A stretch of DNA of 64,000 nt, from positions 1-64,000 of the forward strand of contig JAFPZD010000072.1 of the NCBI GenBank assembly GCA_017417465.1, read 5' to 3'. The first letter of the stretch is position 1; the number at the start of each line of letters is the position of its first letter. The notes beneath the pieces were generated by a model, which was not told where the DNA came from, searched no databases, and was given only the letters and a program-made list of their open reading frames with translations. Shown here piece by piece: positions 59,348-64,000 of the stretch. This stretch comes from Prevotella sp. (GTDB taxonomy: Bacteria > Bacteroidota > Bacteroidia > Bacteroidales > Bacteroidaceae). Made by a program: the position numbers and the translations under genes.

Positions 59348-60587
59348 TGGGTAGTATGGCGAGCGTGCGTCCGCCCCTCATCTCAACCCGGAATTTGCGG
59401 AAACCGTTCAGTATTGACACCACACGCCGCAGGCTGTCACCGCGCTTGTAGAGGAAGTGCATGTGAATGTTGCCAAGCTGCTCGTTCGACATCGACACGT
59501 CGACATTGAACCATCGCCCGAGCGAGTGGGCAATCTCCGTCAGTGTCGCATCGTCGAAATAGACATAGCCTTTACGCCAATAGACGTAGGGCTCCATATC
59601 CTCGAAGGCCACCACCAAGTCCTGACCGACCAGTGAAGCGCCCAGCCCCGGCCTTAGCAGGGCATGCTGTTTGCCCTTTGTATTCACCTCCACCGAGCCA
59701 GTGACAAGCGCCACGTGCGGGGTGCTGCCATCATCGCGGCAGCTCACGTTCAGCTCTGTACCCAACACACGGGCCTCCATCTGGTCAGTAGCTATCACGA
59801 AGGGATGTTCGCTGTCTTTTGCTACACGGAAATAGGCCTCACCCTCCAAGTACACGCGTCTCTCAGCTTCCACGAAGTGCGACGGATAGATCAGTCTGGA
59901 GTCAGCGTTGAGCCACACTTCGGTACCGTCGGCAAGCACCAGCTTGAAGTCCTTGCCACAGGGAACCTCCACCGTGTTCGTCTCCACCTCCGTGCTCACG
60001 GCATAGCCCTGCTGCTGCAGTGTCTGATAGTCGAGCACCAGCTGCCCCTGGTTACTTGTCAGCCGCGCCTTTGGCGCTCTAGCGACCTTTTTCGCCCCAT
60101 CGATAGCGACAGCCCCGCCCTTGTCGGTTTTAAGAATGATGTCATCGGGCCTCTCGATATGTTCGTAGACCATCATCAGCCCGTCGGCCGTGTCGTTCCT
60201 GCGGAGGAGTTTTGGGTATGAGATGATGAGCGCCAGCAGAATGGCGGCGGCAGCAAGGAGCCAGATCCCACTCCCGATATTTCCGAAACGGGAGGCGTTT
60301 GGCTCGGCATCCTCTTCGTCGCTGAGAGGTGAAAGGTGAGGAGCGAGGGCCACTTCCTCCATCCCTTCGGAAAGGCGGGTAGGCGTGGCAGCAGAAATAG
60401 GGTTGGGCGAGGCCACCACATCGCGCAGGGTCGTAAGCTGGCGATAGACTTCGGCAGCCTCCTTGTCGCCAGTGAGCAGTGCCATCTCGTCGTCGGTGAG
60501 TTGGTGGCCCTCCTCAATCATCTCCACGGCCCGTTCTAAAAGTTCCTCGTGGTTATCAATAATATTATTTAGGTTTTCAGGTTTCAT
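59298..60587 (-). CDS. FecR-family anti-sigma factor
   Basis: 429 residues. The N-terminal cytoplasmic part (1-105) is followed by one membrane helix (IWLLAAAAILLALIISYPKL, about 108-128) and the periplasmic FecR domain (VEVPCGKDFKLVLADGTEVW, LNADSRLIYPSHF, RRVYLEGEAYFRVAKD, PFVIATDQMEARVLGTELNV) and a DUF4974-like C-terminus (TLTEIAHSLGRWFNVDVSM). It should hold the ECF sigma factor encoded directly upstream. Its last 15 residues (GVEELRREGVKEGGS) are encoded by heptamer repeats. No SusC/SusD genes follow, which is unusual. Confidence 0.9.
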   Translation of the reverse strand: MKPENLNNIIDNHEELLERAVEMIEEGHQLTDDEMALLTGDKEAAEVYRQLTTLRDVVASPNPISAATPTRLSEGMEEVALAPHLSPLSDEEDAEPNASRFGNIGSGIWLLAAAAILLALIISYPKLLRRNDTADGLMMVYEHIERPDDIILKTDKGGAVAIDGAKKVARAPKARLTSNQGQLVLDYQTLQQQGYAVSTEVETNTVEVPCGKDFKLVLADGTEVWLNADSRLIYPSHFVEAERRVYLEGEAYFRVAKDSEHPFVIATDQMEARVLGTELNVSCRDDGSTPHVALVTGSVEVNTKGKQHALLRPGLGASLVGQDLVVAFEDMEPYVYWRKGYVYFDDATLTEIAHSLGRWFNVDVSMSNEQLGNIHMHFLYKRGDSLRRVVSILNGFRKFRVEMRGGRTLAILPIGVEELRREGVKEGGS

Positions 60588-60640
60588 CTTACTATTATGT
60601 CGGTTTGAAATCTGTTTCGTATACTTATGGCACGCCGCAT

Positions 60641-61138
60641 TTATGATTTTTTAGCCATTTCTGTCCGCAACACTTTGAGGGCCGTCACGATATGCTTCTT
60701 AACGCCACTCACGCTGATGCCCAGCTCTTCGGCCACCTCGGCGTAACGCTTACGGTGGAAGAAGCACTGTTGCAGCACGTAGCGGGTACGCTCAGACAGC
60801 TTGTCGAGCAGTTCCATCACCGTGGTGATGAGCCGCTCGTGCTCCTCCCACTCGTCGTCCTCCATCTGACGGCCGTAGAGTTGCAGGTAGAACGTGACAT
60901 AGCGGTTGGCGGCCATCTGGCGGCGCACATGGTCGACGCACTTGTGGTGAATCAGAGTATAAACATAGTTTTTAAGTCGTCCAGCATCTATTGCCTCTAT
61001 CTTGCTCCAAGTCTGCTCCAGCGCATCACCGACAATGTCACGGCACGCCTCCTCATCTTCCACCAAGCGCAGGGCATAGTAGAAGAGGGCATCGTAGTGC
61101 TCGCGATAGAATCGTTCAAAGTCGGATTGTTTGCTCAT
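60641..61138 (-). CDS. ECF-type RNA polymerase sigma factor
   Basis: 165 residues. Region 2: FERFYREHYDALFYYALRLV and ACRDIVGDALEQTW. Region 4: LPE-like LSERTRYVLQQCFFHRKRYA followed by the HTH EVAEELGISVSGVKKHIVTA. It belongs to the Bacteroidetes type regulated by FecR proteins. Its start codon overlaps the stop of the upstream AAA-ATPase gene (ATGA), and the FecR gene follows 53 bp downstream. Confidence 0.93.
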   Translation of the reverse strand: MSKQSDFERFYREHYDALFYYALRLVEDEEACRDIVGDALEQTWSKIEAIDAGRLKNYVYTLIHHKCVDHVRRQMAANRYVTFYLQLYGRQMEDDEWEEHERLITTVMELLDKLSERTRYVLQQCFFHRKRYAEVAEELGISVSGVKKHIVTALKVLRTEMAKKS

Positions 61139-62724
61139 TCCTTATGGATTGGCTCTACCTGCCAGCTGTTGATGGTTCGCAGCTCGCTATCAATGTTGAG
61201 TCCTACGGCAAACACAGGACGGCAATCATTGGCAAACAGGGAGGCATAGTTCTTTTCTATGATTTGGTCGACAGCCTGTTTGGCAGTCTTGTCATACTTT
61301 AGTTCAATAATATAGATAGCGTCACTCATCTTCAGCACCATATCCATGCGTCCGGAGGCTGTTTGCGTCTCAGCTGTCACATCAGCTCCAATAGCCACAA
61401 ACACGGCATAGAGCAATGACTGGTAGTGACGTTCGTTCTTATTGCTAATGCTGTAGGGTATCATGGTGTACCATTGGCGTATAGCATCAATCAGCTGCTC
61501 TATAGTTGCTTTTCCAAAGCGCATGTCGTCAAAGACCTTCAGCATCAGGTTTCGCCCAGTCCAGTCACCGTCGGCATAGTAGAGGTAGAGCGAACTGGCA
61601 AACCCACGTCGCACTTCCTCGTTGGGGAATCCCAAAATATAGCACCGCTTCCTACGGTCAATGTCTTTGATGGTCAGGTAGCCACTTTGGAAGAGCACGG
61701 GCACAGGGTCACTGATGCGCTCGGTGGGAGCGTCGAACTGTTCGAGTGTGGCCTCCAAACGTTCCATGCCTGACAGGTCGAAGTGCCTCATACGCATCAG
61801 CTTGATGAGCGACGTAGGCGTTCCTGTTGAAAACCAGAACTTCTCGATGTCGCCTTTTTCAAATGCGTTGAATAGGCTCCAAGGATTATAGATATCGGTC
61901 ATGCGGCGCGAGAAGTGATAGCCATCATACATACGCTTCAGCTGGGCCACCGTGCCATCATAGTCGATGTCGCCCCAGAACTTCAGACTCTCTGTCAGCC
62001 ACTCTATGTCGGGCTGCAACTGTGTCAGCAACTCCTCCTCGGTGATGCCGCAGACACCCTCATAATCGGGGTCAAAGGTCAGGACGTTGAGGTTGTTGAG
62101 TTCGCTAAACACCGATAGCTGAGAGAATTTCGATATGCCGGTCAGGAAGACGAAACGCAGGTATTCGGACTGAGATTTCAGCGGCGAGAACAGGTTTCGG
62201 ATGCGCTCACGGATATAGTCCTGAAGGTCGGGTTTGTCTATACTGTCAAGCATCGGTGCGTCATATTCATCTACCAGCACCACCACGCCTCGGCCAGTCT
62301 GTCGCCATGCAGCCTGAATGATGCTTTTCAGTCGGTCATCATAGTTGTATTCGTCGTGCACCTCTACATTCCATCGTTGCTCATGGTCACGTAGCAGACC
62401 GCTGAGCGTGCCATGCAGCCGTTCCTTCTCATAGTATTTGCCATTCGAAAGGTCAATTCTAATGACAGGATAGACCGTCCACTCCGTCTCCATCGCGTCG
62501 ATGGCCAACCCACGGAACAGGTCACGCCGCCCTTCAAAGTAGCAGCGGATCGTATCAAGCAACAGTGACTTACCAAACCGTCGTGGACGGCTCAGGAAGA
62601 AATACTTGCCTGCCGTGTGCGCCATCTTGTAGACGTAGGATGTCTTGTCGACATACACGCCATTGCGTTCGATAAAATCTTGGAACGTCTGCGTACCTAT
62701 ACCATATCTCCGTTTCTGTGCCAT
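61135..62724 (-). CDS. AAA-ATPase-like / PD-(D/E)XK nuclease fusion protein
   Basis: 529 residues from ATG at 62724 (MAQKRRYGIGTQTF). N-terminal AAA-ATPase_like domain: RNGVYVDKTSYVYKM, Walker A in SRPRRFGKSLLLDTI (about 50-64), Walker B VVVLVDEYDAPM, and FLTGISKFSQLSVFSELNN. The C-terminal PDDEXK_9-type domain has GRMDMVLKMSDAIYIIELKY (D and ExK). Cellular role unknown; such genes form large paralogous families in Bacteroidetes. It is co-transcribed with and overlaps the ECF sigma gene, an odd partner. Confidence 0.92.
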   Translation of the reverse strand: MAQKRRYGIGTQTFQDFIERNGVYVDKTSYVYKMAHTAGKYFFLSRPRRFGKSLLLDTIRCYFEGRRDLFRGLAIDAMETEWTVYPVIRIDLSNGKYYEKERLHGTLSGLLRDHEQRWNVEVHDEYNYDDRLKSIIQAAWRQTGRGVVVLVDEYDAPMLDSIDKPDLQDYIRERIRNLFSPLKSQSEYLRFVFLTGISKFSQLSVFSELNNLNVLTFDPDYEGVCGITEEELLTQLQPDIEWLTESLKFWGDIDYDGTVAQLKRMYDGYHFSRRMTDIYNPWSLFNAFEKGDIEKFWFSTGTPTSLIKLMRMRHFDLSGMERLEATLEQFDAPTERISDPVPVLFQSGYLTIKDIDRRKRCYILGFPNEEVRRGFASSLYLYYADGDWTGRNLMLKVFDDMRFGKATIEQLIDAIRQWYTMIPYSISNKNERHYQSLLYAVFVAIGADVTAETQTASGRMDMVLKMSDAIYIIELKYDKTAKQAVDQIIEKNYASLFANDCRPVFAVGLNIDSELRTINSWQVEPIHKE

Positions 62725-62748
62725 AACTATTTTGTCCGATTGCGTGTG

Positions 62749-62756
62749 CAAATATA
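62749..62756 (-). promoter_or_regulatory. -7 element of the ATPase-sigma-FecR operon
   Basis: TATATTTG on the minus strand; leader of about 20-25 nt. Confidence 0.6.
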
Positions 62757-62948
62757 CGCATTATTTACGTAACCACCAAAAAATAGGCCATTATTTTCAA
62801 CATAGAGCGAAAAGATGGTCATCTTACGATCATGTAAAAACAGTTCCATAATGCCCACAAATGGGAGGAGGCCGACGCCCCCTCCCACAACAGTCAAACC
62901 GACTGCACATCATGGTATCCAACTACTAACATGTTAACCAACTAATTA
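62757..62948. other. Spacer with weak hairpin
   Basis: No gene. GGGAGGAGG/CCCCCTCCC (about 62863-62888) can form a stem after the stop codon of the gene at 62949, but without a T run. Confidence 0.4.
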
Positions 62949-64000
62949 TCAATAAAATGAGATCTCGGCAATGGAAGTGAAGTTCAAGCTGAAGTAGAAG
63001 CCAGAGGGAATCATCAGCATGACATAGCGAGCGCCGAAAGTGGCAGGGAAATTGATGTAGCAGGCTTCACCGTTGGCGGCACCTATCGGGTACTGCTCCA
63101 AGTAGGTGGCATAGCCCCAGTTGATGCCGTCCTCCGAGAGAAGTACGCGCACATATTTCGGTGCTACTTGTTGCTCTTGCTCATTCTCCCACTTACGCTG
63201 GACAATCTTTACGCCACTGATGCCCTTCAACTCGCCCAAATCAATGGAGAGCTGGTACTGATAAGCATCCGTTGTGCGCATTGGTTCCCAGAAAGTACTG
63301 AAGTCACCATCGGTCAGGCGGTCGATGTGCGAGTTGTAGCCCATAATGTCCTCCGGATCGACTTTAAAAGTCTTACCTTTCAAATCCATCAGCTTAACCT
63401 TCGGCTCAAAGGGCATTCCCTTCTCCACGAAGAAGTCGGTTGTCTCCAGCTGCGGGTAGTGCTTGTTATAACGCTCTACCACGAGGCCGTTCAACTCATG
63501 CAGCACCTGCAGTGCAAAGTTGCTCGATTCCGGTTCAAGCACTGCATTTTGGGCATAGTTCTCATCGTCCACCTCCGATTCAGGGAAATAGCGGTGAGCA
63601 CCCAACACGACCTTCTTCAAGTTGGGGAAATTAAGTAGGTCGATAATCGTATTATAGCTCATCCCATCAAGGTAGAGCACCGTTTGTGATTCAATCCACT
63701 GCTCAGGAATCTCATCAAAGCCCCATACGCGGCGTATATCCTCCTGGAAGTCGGAGTTGAACACGCGGGTGTTGTCGAACTCCATCGGCTCAAACTCAAT
63801 CTCGTCCACGCAGGTTTCCAACTTGGCTGTCCTATATACCGTAATGGGCTTGTTGTTGTCCAGCTCGTCTGGAATCAAGTAATACTTCTGCGCCACGAGG
63901 TCGGGTGTCAGTTCCAAATAACCTTGTGAACCGTCCTTCTTCGTGTAGGTCAGATGGGCGGCGTTGATACCTTCCTGCCACTGTAAGAATGTCAGCACGG
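62949..64000 (-). CDS. Surface protein with discoidin-like C-terminus, 5' end outside window
   Basis: At least 350 residues; the frame is open to the window edge, so the N-terminus is missing. The visible start (INAAHLTYTKKDGSQGYLEL) matches the DUF4998-type beta domain of Bacteroidetes lipoproteins. The C-terminal 150 residues (about 200-350: INxxxDRLTDGDFSTFWEP pattern, QLSIDLGELKGISGVKIVQR, YVRVLLSEDGINWG, GARYVMLMIPSG) fit an F5/8 type C (discoidin) carbohydrate-binding domain. Likely an outer-surface glycan-binding protein; it may belong to a polysaccharide utilisation locus beyond the window. Confidence 0.75.
   Translation of the reverse strand, partial: VLTFLQWQEGINAAHLTYTKKDGSQGYLELTPDLVAQKYYLIPDELDNNKPITVYRTAKLETCVDEIEFEPMEFDNTRVFNSDFQEDIRRVWGFDEIPEQWIESQTVLYLDGMSYNTIIDLLNFPNLKKVVLGAHRYFPESEVDDENYAQNAVLEPESSNFALQVLHELNGLVVERYNKHYPQLETTDFFVEKGMPFEPKVKLMDLKGKTFKVDPEDIMGYNSHIDRLTDGDFSTFWEPMRTTDAYQYQLSIDLGELKGISGVKIVQRKWENEQEQQVAPKYVRVLLSEDGINWGYATYLEQYPIGAANGEACYINFPATFGARYVMLMIPSGFYFSLNFTSIAEISFY

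Noticed and set aside
1..64000. tRNA or rRNA genes
   Set aside because: No cloverleaf-like segments with TTCRANNC signatures or rRNA-like sequence were noticed; a covariance-model scan would be decisive.

Overview
The window looks like chromosomal DNA of a gut or oral Bacteroidales bacterium of the Prevotella/Segatella type. Evidence: many promoters carry the Bacteroidetes -7 element (TAnnTTTG); starts are preceded by A-rich leaders rather than strong Shine-Dalgarno sites; BspA-type leucine-rich surface proteins, FecR/ECF pairs and an RhgT-like pectin acetylesterase are present. No rRNA, tRNA or CRISPR was found.

Layout. 1-3.2 kb: a transposase-like fragment, a BspA-type protein with a half dockerin, and a PIN toxin-antitoxin pair. 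3.4-9.9 kb: corA, a serine-type sulfatase, pepD, a GxxExxY nuclease-like gene embedded in repeats, and a flippase-like membrane protein. 10-15.6 kb: a decayed copy of the ksgA promoter and 5' end lies in front of a 1789-aa surface protein. 15.9-19.4 kb: ksgA, a TPR histidine kinase and a LuxR/NarL response regulator. 19.7-22.2 and 30.5-42.4 kb: two paralogous operons of secreted beta-helix plus 'YFFDxDPGxG' repeat proteins; the second ends with a 2438-aa protein carrying an N-terminal cohesin-like domain and a C-terminal dockerin. Between them sit KilA-N, HU-like and VapE genes and a divergent LRR-thioredoxin-dockerin gene. 42.5-46.5 kb: an ECF sigma operon and small envelope genes. 46.6-50.8 kb: an etfBA/acyl-CoA dehydrogenase cluster interrupted by a DUF559 endonuclease unit. 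51-58.4 kb: esterase, cyclophilin, MATE, flotillin, a conserved hypothetical and MscS. 58.4-64 kb: a repeat-rich gap, a FecR/ECF/AAA-ATPase operon and a partial surface protein.

Two themes stand out. First, a 16-bp palindrome (TCACCTAAACAGGTGA and variants) occurs four times, each time 67.5-69.5 bp upstream of the -7 element of one of four promoters: the response regulator's own, both beta-helix operons, and the LRR-thioredoxin-dockerin gene. This suggests a two-component regulon controlling a dockerin-tagged (and possibly cohesin-containing) surface assembly. Second, several unrelated short-repeat families fill the spacers and also occur in frame inside conserved genes (ksgA, the kinase, etfB, MATE, cyclophilin, several surface proteins). 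Two families bracket a small PD-(D/E)XK-like endonuclease gene with inverted copies (GxxExxY at 8.5-8.9 kb; DUF559 at 48.4-48.9 kb), which suggests nuclease-associated repeat elements able to enter coding DNA without breaking the frame.
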